Source of the DNA: an uncultured Bacteroidota bacterium | Lineage (GTDB): Bacteria; Bacteroidota; Bacteroidia; Chitinophagales; Chitinophagaceae | Length of the DNA stretch: 50,404 bases | NCBI GenBank assembly: GCA_903874055.1 | Contig: CAIQQR010000015.1 | Location: 1 to 50,404 of the forward strand | Direction: 5' to 3' | Shown: positions 1 to 9,402 of the stretch, in pieces | Layout: each line of letters begins with the position of its first letter | How positions within the stretch are numbered: position 1 is the first letter of the stretch | Translations under genes and position numbers: made by a program | The notes under the pieces: model-generated | Told to the model about the DNA's origin: nothing | Database searches by the model: none | Seen by the model: only the letters and a program-made list of their open reading frames with translations

Positions 1-1
1 A

Positions 2-733
2 GACTTTTTTAAGAAAGGAGAAAATATTAGAGCAGTTATTGAGCGCGTAGACATGAAAAATAATTCACCAGTAATTATCTTATCTAGAACAAGCCCTTTA
101 TTCTTAGCTAAATTATTAGAAATAGAAGTTCCTGAAATTTTTGACGGTTTAATCACTATCAAGAAAATTGTTCGCGAACCAGGTGAGCGTGCTAAAGTAG
201 CTGTTGAATCATTCGATGATCGTATTGATCCAGTAGGTGCTTGTGTGGGTATGAAAGGTTCTCGTATTCACGGAATTGTACGTGAATTGAAAAACGAAAA
301 CATCGACGTAATTAACTTTACTACCAATACTCAATTATTAATTCAACGTTCATTAACGCCAGCAAAAATTAGCTTCATGAATTTGGACAATGATCGTAAG
401 CGTGCTGAAGTTTATTTACAAGCCGATCAAGTTTCTTTAGCCATTGGTCGTCGTGGTGTAAACATCAAATTAGCATCTGAATTAACAGGTTATGAATTGG
501 ATGTTTACCGCGAGGACGAAGAAGTAGTAGATGAATTTGATATCGATATGGATGAATTTACAGACGAAATTGAGCCATGGATTATTGACGAATTTAAGCG
601 TGTGGGTTGTGATACAGGCCGCAGTGTTTTAAAATTAAGTCCAGAAGAATTGGAAAGAAGAACCGACTTAGAAAAAGAAACGATCGAAGATGTGCGTCGT
701 ATCTTACAAGAAGAATTTGACAAAGGCGAATAA
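2..733 (+). CDS. nusA: Transcription factor NusA, C-terminal part (cut by window edge)
   Basis: NusA binds RNA polymerase and nascent RNA and modulates pausing, termination and antitermination. The reading frame is open from base 2, so the start lies outside the window; about 243 residues are visible. They begin at the end of the S1 domain (DMKNNSPVIILSRTSP), followed by a KH1 domain with the loop GACVGMKGSRI and a KH2 domain with AIGRRGVNIKLASELTG. After that comes an acidic linker (EDEEVVDEFDIDMDEF) and a short helical C-terminus containing LEKETIEDVRRIL. This matches the NusA domain order. The next gene is infB, the usual nusA-infB order of the conserved rimP-nusA-infB operon. Identity is very secure; only the 5' end is missing. 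Confidence 0.96.
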   Translation, partial: DFFKKGENIRAVIERVDMKNNSPVIILSRTSPLFLAKLLEIEVPEIFDGLITIKKIVREPGERAKVAVESFDDRIDPVGACVGMKGSRIHGIVRELKNENIDVINFTTNTQLLIQRSLTPAKISFMNLDNDRKRAEVYLQADQVSLAIGRRGVNIKLASELTGYELDVYREDEEVVDEFDIDMDEFTDEIEPWIIDEFKRVGCDTGRSVLKLSPEELERRTDLEKETIEDVRRILQEEFDKGE

Positions 734-748
734 CCTTTGAATAAGAAG

Positions 749-756
749 TATATTTG
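749..756 (+). promoter_or_regulatory. Possible internal infB promoter, -7 box
   Basis: TATATTTG fits the Bacteroidota -7 consensus TAnnTTTG. It lies 57 nt before the infB start, but no TTTG box was found at the expected spacing upstream. A modest hairpin follows at 761-783, with arms aggtgatt and agtcatct (8 bp, two G-U pairs). It could give infB some transcription independent of nusA. Weak evidence. Confidence 0.3.
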
Positions 757-813
757 TAATAGGTGATTGGTCCCTAGTCATCTTTAGATTTAAATGGGAC
801 AAAAAACAATAGA

Positions 814-3738
814 ATGTCAGAATTGAAACTACCAAGACTGTTAGCAGCTGCGAAAGAATTTAATGTTGGTCAAGACACCATCATTGATTTCCTGGCAAAA
901 AAAGGTTTTCCTAAAGACGACCTTAAGCCAACAGCTAAATTATCTGAAGAGCAGTACTATGCTTTGCAGGCCGAATTCCAAAGCGATAAAGCAGCTAGGA
1001 ATAAGGCGGATCATGTTGAATTGCCAAAAGGTGCCGGAGTGGATAAGGCTAAAAAAGCAGAAGAGGCTCCAGCTGCTGAAGTTAAGAAAGTAGAAGCGCC
1101 AAAGCCTGTAGTAGCAGATGTTCCTAAAGTAGATGCGTTTGCAGAAATTGCAAATCCTACAAAAGAAGAGCCCGTAAAAGTAAAAGTGGAAGCTCCTGAA
1201 GTAGAAGCCCCTAAAGTGATTAATAAAATTGATTTGTCATTAATTGACTCATCAACTCGTCCTAAGAAAGGAACTAAAAAAGCAGAGGCCCCAGTAGCCG
1301 ATGAAGCTCCTGCAAAAGAAAGTATAGAAACTGCAAAGCCAAAAGCTGCGGCTAAAAAAGAGACACCAAAAGCGGAAGCAACTCCTGCTCCTAAGCCAGC
1401 GCCTGCTGCTCCTGTGGATCACTCTATTGCACCTGAAAATGTGCACGGTGAAATCACTAACATTCAAGCAGATAAATTAACAGGTCCAAAAGTTTTAGGT
1501 AAAATTGATTTACCAATTAATAGTGATACACGTCCTAAACCTTTAAGTCAGGAAGAAAAACGTACGCGTAAACGTATTCCTGTTCAAGGTCAAGGTAATC
1601 GTCCACAAGGTCAGGGTGGTCAAGGCGGTAACACGCAAGGTCAAACTGGTGGTGGTTATCAGGGCAATCGTCCTAATAATGGGGGTGGTGGTTATCAAGG
1701 GAATCGTCCTAATAATGGAACTGGTGGTGGTTATCAAGGCAATCGTCCAAATAATAATCGTCCAGGTCAAGCAGGCGGTGGTCGTAGAAATGTTCCACAA
1801 ACTGCTGAGCAAAAAGAAATCGATCAAAAAGCAATTCAAGATAAGATCAAGGAAACACAAGCTAAATTATCAGGCCAAGGTGGTAGAGGTAAGAGCATGA
1901 AGTCCAAGTATCGTCGTCAAAGAAGAGAAGAAGCTGCTGAAAATGAAAACAACGAACAAAGAGAAGATAACAAACTACAAGTAACTGAATTTGTTACTGT
2001 AAGTGAGTTGTCAAGCTTGATGGATGTAAGCTTTGCGGATATTATTAGCAAGTGTATGAACTTAGGTATCATGGTATCTATCAACCAACGTTTGGATGCG
2101 GAAGTAATTGAATTAGTTGCCTCTGAATTTGGTTTTGAAGTTGAGTTTGTTGGATTAGAAGAAGCGGAAGAAATGGATGAGCAAGAGGAAGCAGATGATT
2201 TAGCTAATTTAGTGGAGCGTCCTCCAATTGTTACCATCATGGGTCACGTGGATCACGGTAAAACTTCATTACTGGATTATATTCGAAACGCGAATGTGGT
2301 TGCTGGTGAGGCCGGTGGTATCACACAACATATTGGTGCATACGAAGTGACTTTGCCAAATGGTAAAGCAATCACTTTCTTGGATACGCCTGGTCACGAA
2401 GCCTTTACAGCGATGCGTGCACGTGGTGCTAAAATCACGGACATTGCAATTATTGTTGTTGCAGCGGATGATGCAGTAATGCCTCAAACGAAAGAAGCCA
2501 TTAGTCACTCGCAAGCTGCAAGTGTACCAATGATTTTTGCGGTAAATAAAATTGATAAAGACGGCGCAAATCCGCAAAAGATATACGAGCAATTATCTCA
2601 AATGAATATTTTAGTAGAAGCTTGGGGTGGTAAATTCCAAAACCAAGAATTATCTGCTAAGCAAGGATTGAATGTAGATGCATTATTAGAAAAAGTATTA
2701 TTAGAATCTGAAATTTTAGATTTAAAAGCAAATCCAAATCGAGAAGCAACAGGTAGTGTAATTGAAGCGTCTTTGGATAAAGGCCGTGGATATGTTGCAA
2801 CCATTCTTGTTCAAAACGGAACATTACGTCAAGGTGATTTGATTTTATCTGGCCAGTTTTATGGTCGTGTAAAAGCAATGTTCAATGAGCGTAATCAAAG
2901 AATTGAAGTAGCACCTCCTTCAACACCGGTGGTGATATTAGGTTTAAATGGTGCACCTCAGGCGGGTGAGAAGTTCAAAGTATATGATGATGAAGCGGAA
3001 GCAAAAGAATTGGCAACTAAACGTGCTCAATTATTAAGAGAGCAAGGTTTAAGAACTAGAAAACATATTACATTAGATGAAATTGGTCGTCGTTTAGCTT
3101 TAGGAAACTTTAAAGAATTAAACATCATCATTAAAGGTGACGTGGACGGTTCGGTGGAAGCCTTGAGCGATTCATTACAAAAATTATCTACAGAAGAAAT
3201 TGCGGTAAGAGTAGTATTGAAAGGCGTAGGTCAAATTTCAGAATCAGATGTATTATTGTCTGCTGCTTCTGACGCCATTATAATTGGATTTAACGTTCGT
3301 CCTAGTATGCAAGCAAATCGCTTAGCCGAATCGGAAGGCGTTGAAATTAAAATGTACTCTATTATCTATAACGCCATTGATGAAATCAAGAGCGCGATGG
3401 AAGGTATGTTGGAACCAAAAATCCAAGAGAAAATTGTTGCGAATGTGGAAGTACGTGAGGTTTACAAATTTGATAAAGCAACCGTTGCAGGATGTTTTGT
3501 ATTAGATGGTAAATTAAGTCGTAACTCTAAAATACGTATTATTCGTGATGGTATCGTTGAATTCCCAAGAGGCGAAGGTCAAGCAGCTGAATTGGGAAGT
3601 TTAAAACGATTCAAAGACGATGTGAAAGAAGTTGTTTCTAATATGGAATGTGGTTTAACTATTAAAAACTTTAGCGATTTGAAACCTGGTGATATCGTGG
3701 AAGCTTTTGAAGAAGAAGAAGTTAAACGTACTTTATAA
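814..3738 (+). CDS. infB: Translation initiation factor IF-2
   Basis: IF-2 is the GTPase that delivers initiator tRNA to the 30S subunit and promotes subunit joining. The 974-residue product has an N-terminal IF2_N domain (residues about 1-55) and then a long K/A/E/P-rich linker. A Gly-Gln-Asn-rich stretch follows, with three copies of [11 protein letters not shown] (DNA 1648-1755). The G domain has G1 GHVDHGKT at residues 477-484, DTPGH near 525 and NKID near 577. Beta-barrel and C-terminal domains II-IV complete the protein. The linker makes it longer than the E. coli protein, as is common in Bacteroidota. The ATG at 814 gives the expected N-terminus [18 protein letters not shown]. It follows nusA by 80 nt. 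Confidence 0.98.
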   Translation: MSELKLPRLLAAAKEFNVGQDTIIDFLAKKGFPKDDLKPTAKLSEEQYYALQAEFQSDKAARNKADHVELPKGAGVDKAKKAEEAPAAEVKKVEAPKPVVADVPKVDAFAEIANPTKEEPVKVKVEAPEVEAPKVINKIDLSLIDSSTRPKKGTKKAEAPVADEAPAKESIETAKPKAAAKKETPKAEATPAPKPAPAAPVDHSIAPENVHGEITNIQADKLTGPKVLGKIDLPINSDTRPKPLSQEEKRTRKRIPVQGQGNRPQGQGGQGGNTQGQTGGGYQGNRPNNGGGGYQGNRPNNGTGGGYQGNRPNNNRPGQAGGGRRNVPQTAEQKEIDQKAIQDKIKETQAKLSGQGGRGKSMKSKYRRQRREEAAENENNEQREDNKLQVTEFVTVSELSSLMDVSFADIISKCMNLGIMVSINQRLDAEVIELVASEFGFEVEFVGLEEAEEMDEQEEADDLANLVERPPIVTIMGHVDHGKTSLLDYIRNANVVAGEAGGITQHIGAYEVTLPNGKAITFLDTPGHEAFTAMRARGAKITDIAIIVVAADDAVMPQTKEAISHSQAASVPMIFAVNKIDKDGANPQKIYEQLSQMNILVEAWGGKFQNQELSAKQGLNVDALLEKVLLESEILDLKANPNREATGSVIEASLDKGRGYVATILVQNGTLRQGDLILSGQFYGRVKAMFNERNQRIEVAPPSTPVVILGLNGAPQAGEKFKVYDDEAEAKELATKRAQLLREQGLRTRKHITLDEIGRRLALGNFKELNIIIKGDVDGSVEALSDSLQKLSTEEIAVRVVLKGVGQISESDVLLSAASDAIIIGFNVRPSMQANRLAESEGVEIKMYSIIYNAIDEIKSAMEGMLEPKIQEKIVANVEVREVYKFDKATVAGCFVLDGKLSRNSKIRIIRDGIVEFPRGEGQAAELGSLKRFKDDVKEVVSNMECGLTIKNFSDLKPGDIVEAFEEEEVKRTL
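1648..1755 (+). repeat. In-frame triplicate repeat inside infB linker
   Basis: Three 33-nt units, at 1648-1680, 1684-1716 and 1723-1755, each encode [11 protein letters not shown] with a few silent differences and short spacers between them. They lie in the disordered linker before the G domain. The units differ at synonymous sites, so this is a diverged minisatellite under protein-level constraint rather than a fresh expansion. Confidence 0.85.
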
Positions 3739-3747
3739 AATAATTAA

Positions 3748-3784
3748 GATTTGATAGTTGGGAGTATCACCCAGCTATCAGATC
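3748..3784 (+). promoter_or_regulatory. Strong intergenic RNA hairpin between infB and surA
   Basis: Arms 3748-3762 (gatttgatagttggg) and 3770-3784 (cccagctatcagatc) form a 15-bp stem with a 7-nt loop (agtatca). Thirteen pairs are Watson-Crick. The other two are U-G wobbles that exist only in the plus-strand transcript; the minus strand would have A-C mismatches. This suggests the structure acts in RNA read in the infB-surA direction. No strong T-run follows (tttaccctatt), so it may be an attenuating terminator, a processing site or a 3'-end stabiliser rather than a classical terminator. Confidence 0.6.
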
Positions 3785-3808
3785 TTTACCCTATTAATTG
3801 TATTATTG

Positions 3809-5203
3809 ATGAAAATAGTTAGCGTAGTTTTTTCTTTAGTTTTATTGTCGTTTTCATTCTCGGCAAAGGCACAAGTAAAAAAAGTATTGGCCGATAAAAT
3901 TATTGCAACTGTAGGCGATAAATTTATTTTAAAGTCTGACATTGAAAATGCAGCGGCAGATTATAAGCGACAAGCACAAGGTCAGGAAGGAGTAGTGCTT
4001 CCTACAGATTGCCAAATTTTAGAAGGTCAATTAATTCGCAAAGCCTTGGTATTACAGGCCGAAAAGGATTCTATCAACGTAACTGAGGATGAAATTCAAA
4101 ATGCAATTGATAGTCGTATTAGAAGCTTTTTACAACAATTCGGATCAAAGGAAGTATTAGAAGAAGTTGCCGGTCGTAGCATTGGTCAATTAAAAGATGA
4201 CTTTAGACTTTTAATTAAGGAACAAAAGTTAGCTGACGAAATGCAGGAAAAAATTGTAGACAAAATTAAAATTACGCCAACTGAAGTGCGTGCATTCTAC
4301 AATAAAATTCCAACCGATAGTTTGCCTTTGTATGAAAGTGAAGTGCAGGTTTTAGAATTGGTAATGCACCCAAAAGCCAATAGAGATGTTGAAGAGTATG
4401 TAATTAAGCAAATGATGGATTATCGCCGTCAAGTTGAAACAGGCGTTAATAAATTTGATCAATTGGTTAAATTATATTCTGAAGATCCAAGTGCAAAAGA
4501 AAATTTAGGACAATTCAATTTAAATAGAAATCAAAAAGACTTTGACCCTGCATTTATGTCTGGATCTTTCCGTTTAAAGGAAGGTCAAATATCTGCGCCT
4601 ATCAAATCTAAATTTGGTTACCATTTAATTCAATTAATCTCAAGATCGGGTGATGATGCAGTGGTAAAACATATTTTACGCATTCCTCCTATTTCAAATG
4701 ATGAAATTAATGAAACCAAGCATTTTTTAGATAGCGTGCGTAAGGACGTGGTAGCTGGAAAATATAGTTTTGGTGAAGCAGTGAATAAGAATAGTGATGA
4801 TGATGGTAGTAAATTTACAGGTGGTGCTATTTCAGGTAGAGATGGCTCAACCTATATTAATTACGACCAATTGCCTGACAAGGAAATGGTAGTGTTGTTA
4901 AAAACAATGAAGCCAGGAGATATTTCTGCACCTCAGGTATACATAGACGACAGAGGACGTAAAGCAGTGAGATTGGTATTTTTTAAAGACCGCACTGAAC
5001 CACATAAGGAAAACTTGAAAGAGGATTATAATCGTGTTGCCGCAAGAGCACTAGCCGTTAAAAAACAAAAGGTTTTAGAAGAATGGTTTAACGAGCATAT
5101 TACGAATTATTACATATTTATTGATGATGCCTATCAGCCTTGTGATGAGATTAAGGAATGGACAAAAGTGGCTAACACCCTTTCTAAGCAAAAAACCTAT
5201 TAA
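3809..5203 (+). CDS. surA: Periplasmic SurA-type peptidyl-prolyl cis-trans isomerase
   Basis: SurA-like chaperones escort outer-membrane proteins through the periplasm. I chose the ATG at 3809 (464 residues). It yields a clean signal peptide, MKIVSVVFSLVLLSFSFS, with cleavage after AKA, whereas the upstream in-frame TTG at 3758 adds 17 residues and lies inside the hairpin stem. The mature protein starts with a SurA_N-like region (DKIIATVGDKFILKSDIENA). Two parvulin domains follow: the first includes LKEGQISAPIKSKFGYHLIQL near residues 260-280, and the second includes MKPGDISAPQVYIDDRGRKA near 370-390. The length is close to the SurA norm of about 430-460. It lies 70 nt after infB and is probably partly co-transcribed. 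The family is secure; strict orthology to E. coli SurA is inferred. Confidence 0.88.
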   Translation: MKIVSVVFSLVLLSFSFSAKAQVKKVLADKIIATVGDKFILKSDIENAAADYKRQAQGQEGVVLPTDCQILEGQLIRKALVLQAEKDSINVTEDEIQNAIDSRIRSFLQQFGSKEVLEEVAGRSIGQLKDDFRLLIKEQKLADEMQEKIVDKIKITPTEVRAFYNKIPTDSLPLYESEVQVLELVMHPKANRDVEEYVIKQMMDYRRQVETGVNKFDQLVKLYSEDPSAKENLGQFNLNRNQKDFDPAFMSGSFRLKEGQISAPIKSKFGYHLIQLISRSGDDAVVKHILRIPPISNDEINETKHFLDSVRKDVVAGKYSFGEAVNKNSDDDGSKFTGGAISGRDGSTYINYDQLPDKEMVVLLKTMKPGDISAPQVYIDDRGRKAVRLVFFKDRTEPHKENLKEDYNRVAARALAVKKQKVLEEWFNEHITNYYIFIDDAYQPCDEIKEWTKVANTLSKQKTY

Positions 5204-5250
5204 TTTCAGTTTTTTTTGCCTGCTTCTTAGATAAGATTAAGGAACTATTG

Positions 5251-5258
5251 TAAATTTG
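5251..5258 (+). promoter_or_regulatory. purF: Candidate purF promoter, -7 box
   Basis: TAAATTTG matches the Bacteroidota -7 consensus TAnnTTTG and lies 19 nt before the purF ATG. No TTTG sits at the ideal 17-23 nt upstream spacing; the nearest is at 5215-5218. Moderate support only. Confidence 0.45.
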
Positions 5259-5277
5259 TGGCTCCTTAAACACCATC

Positions 5278-7125
5278 ATGAGCGACGAAATTAAACACGA
5301 ATGTGGCCTAGCCTATATTCGATTAAGAAAACCCCTCTCTTATTATCTACAAAAAAGAGGTACGGTTACCTACGGGCTTAATAAATTATACCTTTTGATG
5401 GAAAAACAGCACAATCGTGGTCAAGATGGTGCTGGTATCGCAACTTTAAAATTAAATATCGAAGCGGGTAATCCTTATTTATATCGACAAAGAAGTAATG
5501 CGCCTCAACCCATTGCAGATTTATTTTACAAAATAGGTTTAGAAATTCAAGAGCTCGAAAAATTCCAGAAAGATATTAGCAAGCATCCAGGATTAATGAA
5601 AGGCCACTTGCCTTTTATGGGTGAAATTTTGCTAGGTCATTTACGTTATGGTACACAGGGCAAAAACAATGTTGAGTTTTGTCATCCATTTATCAAAAAG
5701 GATTTAGTCCCAGGCAAAAATATTGCACTAGCCGGTAATTTTAACTTAGTAAATACCGATGAATTATTTCAACAAATAGATTTTAATCCAGGTGCTTTTG
5801 AAAAACAAAGTGACCTAGCTGCTATGATGGAAGTAATTCATCATTTTTTAGTGAAGGAAGAGGCTTTAAATCCTAATGCTCCTAATATTGTAAATGTATT
5901 GAAACAAGCTGCTCCATTATTTGATGGCGGTTTTACCATTGGCGGTTTAATAGGCAATGGATACAGTTTTATCATGCGCGATGCAAATGGCATTCGTCCA
6001 GCGTATTATTATATTGATGGTGAAGTTATTGTAGCAGCAAGTGAAAGAGCTGCCATTCGTACTACTTTTAATGTAGGTGAAAATGAAGTATTGGAATTAA
6101 TGCCAGGTACTGCATTAATTGTGGATGACAAAGGGGATTATCAAATTGAACAAATATTAGCGCCAAAAGAAAGACGTGCATGTTCCTTTGAACGCATTTA
6201 TTTTTCTAGAGGTAGCGACGAAAAAATATACAGAGAGCGTATTGCTTTAGGAAATCATTTGAGCAAAATTGTGTTAGACAGAATTGAGAAAGATTTAAAA
6301 AATACCATTTTCTCTTATATCCCTAATACGGCCGAAGTTGCTTTTTATGGTTTAGTAAAAGGCATGGAGCAATACTTAAATAAAATTAAAGTAGAGCGTA
6401 TATTAAGTTGGGGTAAGGATGTAGATCCTGAGCGTTTAGAAGAAATGGTGAATCGAAAAATTCGTCAAGAAAAAATTGCGATTAAAGATGTTAAGTTAAG
6501 AACCTTTATTACCGAAGATGCTAACCGAAACGAAATGGTTCAGCACGTGTATGATATTACTTACGGAACGGTTAAAAAAGACGAGGACACATTAGTGGTA
6601 ATAGATGATAGTATTGTGCGTGGTACTACTTTAAAAGAAAGTATCATCAGAATGTTGTCAAGACTTTCACCTAAAAAAATTATTGTTGTTTCATCAGCAC
6701 CTCAAATCAGGTACCCAGATTGTTATGGTATTGATATGAGTAAAATGGGTGATTTTATTGCATTTAAAGCTGCAATTTCTTTATTGGAAGAAAGAGGCAT
6801 GACTAATGTGATTGATGAAACGTATCAAAAAATTAAAGCACTAGAATTAGCTGGCAATTTAAATACCGAAAATGTAGTTAAGCATATTTATAAGCCATTC
6901 ACCCCTGAAGAAATTTCTGATAAAATTGCACAGTTAATCACGCCTAGTAATGTAAATATTCCGGTAGAAGTGATTTATCAAACTGTGGAAGACTTGCATG
7001 AATGTTGTCCAACCAATACAGGCGACTGGTACTTTACAGGTAATTATCCAACACCAGGTGGAAATAAGGTTTGCAACAAAGCCTTTGTAAACTATGTCGA
7101 AGGCAATAATGTTAGAGGATATTAA
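5278..7125 (+). CDS. purF: Amidophosphoribosyltransferase, large Bacteroidota variant
   Basis: PurF catalyses the first step of purine synthesis: PRPP plus glutamine gives 5-phosphoribosylamine. The catalytic N-terminal nucleophile is Cys9 in HECGLAYIRL, so an 8-residue propeptide must be removed. The class II glutaminase domain shows EKQHNRGQDGAG and LGHLRYGTQG. The phosphoribosyltransferase domain carries the PRPP loop VVIDDSIVRGTTLKES near residues 438-455. At 615 residues it is about 100 longer than B. subtilis or E. coli PurF. Near the C-terminus, DLHECCPTNTGDWYFTGNYP resembles the end of Fe-S-containing PurF, but the CxxC spacing is not preserved. It stands alone between surA and a strong terminator. 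Assignment is secure; the cluster state is unknown. Confidence 0.93.
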   Translation: MSDEIKHECGLAYIRLRKPLSYYLQKRGTVTYGLNKLYLLMEKQHNRGQDGAGIATLKLNIEAGNPYLYRQRSNAPQPIADLFYKIGLEIQELEKFQKDISKHPGLMKGHLPFMGEILLGHLRYGTQGKNNVEFCHPFIKKDLVPGKNIALAGNFNLVNTDELFQQIDFNPGAFEKQSDLAAMMEVIHHFLVKEEALNPNAPNIVNVLKQAAPLFDGGFTIGGLIGNGYSFIMRDANGIRPAYYYIDGEVIVAASERAAIRTTFNVGENEVLELMPGTALIVDDKGDYQIEQILAPKERRACSFERIYFSRGSDEKIYRERIALGNHLSKIVLDRIEKDLKNTIFSYIPNTAEVAFYGLVKGMEQYLNKIKVERILSWGKDVDPERLEEMVNRKIRQEKIAIKDVKLRTFITEDANRNEMVQHVYDITYGTVKKDEDTLVVIDDSIVRGTTLKESIIRMLSRLSPKKIIVVSSAPQIRYPDCYGIDMSKMGDFIAFKAAISLLEERGMTNVIDETYQKIKALELAGNLNTENVVKHIYKPFTPEEISDKIAQLITPSNVNIPVEVIYQTVEDLHECCPTNTGDWYFTGNYPTPGGNKVCNKAFVNYVEGNNVRGY

Positions 7126-7159
7126 TAAAAAAGGAGCCGGTGGCTCCTTTTTTATTAAT
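7121..7159. terminator. Perfect bidirectional terminator, purF / KASIII
   Basis: A perfect 18-bp inverted repeat has arms 7121-7138 (ending aaaaaaggagcc) and 7142-7159 (starting ggctcctttttt) with a 3-nt loop ggt. An A-run on one side and a T-run on the other make it work for both strands. It lies between two converging genes, and the purF stop codon is inside the left arm. Confidence 0.95.
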
Positions 7160-7176
7160 ATGGCTTTAAGAAGAAC

Positions 7177-8241
7177 TTAGACTCTATAACAAATAGCATT
7201 GATATTCATTCCTGCTCCAACGGATGCAAAAATAACAATATCGCCTTTGTTTAATTGATGTTGGGGGTATTTGCCATGCTTTACCATATCATATAAAGTA
7301 GGAATGGTTGCTACTGAACTATTACCTAAATCATGAATACTCATTGGCATGATATTCTCTGGCACTTCCCTTGTTCCGTATAATTTAAACAATGCTTTTA
7401 TAAAGCCTTCATCCATTTTTTCGTTGGCCTGATGTAGGAAAAATTTCTTTACGTCTTTAATGTCTACACCTGCTTTTTCAATACACTCTTTCATAGCGAT
7501 AGGTACATTCTTAATTGCATATTCGTAAACCTTACGACCTTTCATTTTTATGTATCTAGTTTCTTCTTCTCCTTCTGGATGGTAAGACTTCCCTAAATAT
7601 AAAAAATAGGTTTCATCATTACAATGGCTTTGAACACTTGCGGCTAAAATTCCACTGTCAGTATCTTTACCTTCTTCCACAATACATGCGCCAGCGCCGT
7701 CACTAAAAATCATGCTATCTCTGTCATGCGGATCAACCACCCTGCTTAATGTTTCGGCACCAATCACTAAACAACGCTTAGCCATGCCAGATTTTATAAA
7801 AGCGTCTGCTTGAATGACACCTTGAATCCATCCAGGACAACCAAATAAAATATCATAAGCCACGCAGTTAGGATTGTGAATACCTAGCTGATTTTTTACT
7901 CTTGAAGCAATTGCAGGAATGGTATCTGTTTGAATTGTTCCAGGCATTACGTTTCCAAAATTATGTGCTACAATTATTTGATCAATGGTTTCTGGATCAA
8001 TGCCAGCATCTAATATGGCTAATTTTGAAGCCTCTGTTGCCATTTCAGAAGTATTCATGCTTGTTTCAGCATACCTTCTTTCATAGATACCTGTGATGTC
8101 TTTGAATTTTTCTACAATTTCCTGATTCGGCGTAGTAATTAACTCACCGTTCTCGCCATAAAAGGTATTTGAAATAAAATCTTTATTGGTCTTTACAATA
8201 TTGGGTATATAACTGCCTGTGCCAGTAATAATTGTTGCCAT
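7177..8241 (-). CDS. 3-oxoacyl-ACP synthase III (KASIII/FabH-like)
   Basis: A thiolase-fold condensing enzyme of the FabH family, 354 residues. The catalytic triad is visible: Cys135 in DILFGCPGWIQG, His270 in FFLHQANEKMDEG and Asn307 in LGNSSVATIP. The glycine-rich C-terminal strand FASVGAGMNINA is also present. Classical FabH (about 320-330 residues) starts fatty acid synthesis from acetyl-CoA and malonyl-ACP. This version has extra residues near 25-45 (NTFYGENGELITTPN), as in a second Bacteroidota KASIII group, so its acyl substrate is uncertain. It is the last gene of a minus-strand run with the kdsD-like and manC-like genes, 58 nt downstream of the latter, and ends at the shared terminator. 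Confidence 0.88.
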   Translation of the reverse strand: MATIITGTGSYIPNIVKTNKDFISNTFYGENGELITTPNQEIVEKFKDITGIYERRYAETSMNTSEMATEASKLAILDAGIDPETIDQIIVAHNFGNVMPGTIQTDTIPAIASRVKNQLGIHNPNCVAYDILFGCPGWIQGVIQADAFIKSGMAKRCLVIGAETLSRVVDPHDRDSMIFSDGAGACIVEEGKDTDSGILAASVQSHCNDETYFLYLGKSYHPEGEEETRYIKMKGRKVYEYAIKNVPIAMKECIEKAGVDIKDVKKFFLHQANEKMDEGFIKALFKLYGTREVPENIMPMSIHDLGNSSVATIPTLYDMVKHGKYPQHQLNKGDIVIFASVGAGMNINAICYRV

Positions 8242-8299
8242 AGGGGAACTTTAAGTTAAAGCAATCGTTTAGATTGGTAAGATATGAATTAATAGTAAA

Positions 8300-9394
8300 C
8301 TATATGTATTTATCTCCCTTATTTCGTTTCACTTCTGCTACATATTCTTTAATAGATTGCTCTTTTTCTTTACTACAAATTAGTAAAACGTCTTTTGTAT
8401 CTACAACAATAAAATCGTCCAGCCCTTGCACTACTACTAATTTATCTTTTGGAGCATTGATCATACATTTAGTAGCATCAATCACTACTACATTATCCGA
8501 AGCCACTGCATTACTAAAATAATCTTTCTCCATATTCTCGTAAGCACTATTCCATGTACCTAAATCGCTCCATCCAAAGGAAGATGGAATAACATAAACA
8601 TTATCTGCTTTTTCCATGATAGCGATGTCAATGGAAATATTTGTACAAAGCGGATAAATTTTTTGTATCGATTTTTTTTCTTTGTCTGTATTGAAATTTT
8701 CTTTTTCATTATCAAACAACTCAAACATTTCTGGTTGTAACTTTTCGAAAGCATTTAAAATAGTATTCGCTTTCCAGGCAAAAATACCGGCATTCCATAA
8801 AAAGTCGCCACTCGCTAAAAACGACTTTGCAATTTCTAAGTCTGGTTTTTCGGTAAATGTTTTTACTTTATATACTCCTTTTGTAACTTCTAATCCTTCA
8901 TATTGAATATAGCCATATCCCGTGTTGGGATTCGAAGGTTGAATGCCCAAAGTCACCAATGCTTTTATATTAGAAACAAAATCTAAAGCGCGCTCTACAA
9001 TTTTTTGGAAATTATCTTCTTCTAAAATTAAATGATCACTAGGCGCAACTATAAAAGTAGCTTCAGGATCTTTTTGTGCCAATTTAAAAGAAATGTAGGC
9101 AATACAAGGAGCTGTATTTTTTTTACTAGGCTCTGCTAAAATATTTTCAATGGGAAGTATAGGTAATTGTTTTTTTACAATATCTACATATTCCTCTGAT
9201 GTAACAATGTAAATATTTTCAATAGGAATAAATTTTGCATATCGCTCAAAAGTCCATTGAATAAGCGTTTTGCCTGTATTTAATACATCTAAAAATTGTT
9301 TTGGGTAAGATGTTCTACTCATTGGCCAAAATCTACTTCCAATTCCTCCCGCCATGATCGCTACGTAATGATGCTTATTATTCATCCCTTTCAT
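8300..9394 (-). CDS. manC: Mannose-1-phosphate guanylyltransferase
   Basis: Makes GDP-mannose from mannose-1-phosphate and GTP, feeding mannose or fucose into surface polysaccharides or glycans. The 364-residue protein has the nucleotidyltransferase signature AGGIGSRFWPMSRTSYPKQF near the N-terminus, then APSDHLI, FTEKPDLE, LWNAGIFAWK and SFGWSDLGTWNSAYE. It lacks the C-terminal cupin isomerase domain of bifunctional ManC/AlgA, so only the transferase is encoded. Two ATGs compete: 9394, and three codons in (MNNKHHYV). Only 8 nt separate it from the upstream SIS-domain gene, so the two are surely co-transcribed. Substrate specificity is inferred from family similarity. Confidence 0.9.
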   Translation of the reverse strand: MKGMNNKHHYVAIMAGGIGSRFWPMSRTSYPKQFLDVLNTGKTLIQWTFERYAKFIPIENIYIVTSEEYVDIVKKQLPILPIENILAEPSKKNTAPCIAYISFKLAQKDPEATFIVAPSDHLILEEDNFQKIVERALDFVSNIKALVTLGIQPSNPNTGYGYIQYEGLEVTKGVYKVKTFTEKPDLEIAKSFLASGDFLWNAGIFAWKANTILNAFEKLQPEMFELFDNEKENFNTDKEKKSIQKIYPLCTNISIDIAIMEKADNVYVIPSSFGWSDLGTWNSAYENMEKDYFSNAVASDNVVVIDATKCMINAPKDKLVVVQGLDDFIVVDTKDVLLICSKEKEQSIKEYVAEVKRNKGDKYI

Positions 9395-9402
9395 AATTTA
9401 TT

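Noticed and set aside
1648..1755. Regularly spaced repeat units that could suggest a CRISPR-like array
   Set aside because: The units are in frame with infB, differ at silent sites, have only 3-6 nt between them and encode the IF-2 linker. They are coding minisatellites.
1543..2592. Several 90-107 codon frames antisense or out of frame to infB
   Set aside because: They are mirror frames of the repetitive linker and G domain of infB, with low-complexity Thr/Ile or Ser strings and no domain signal.
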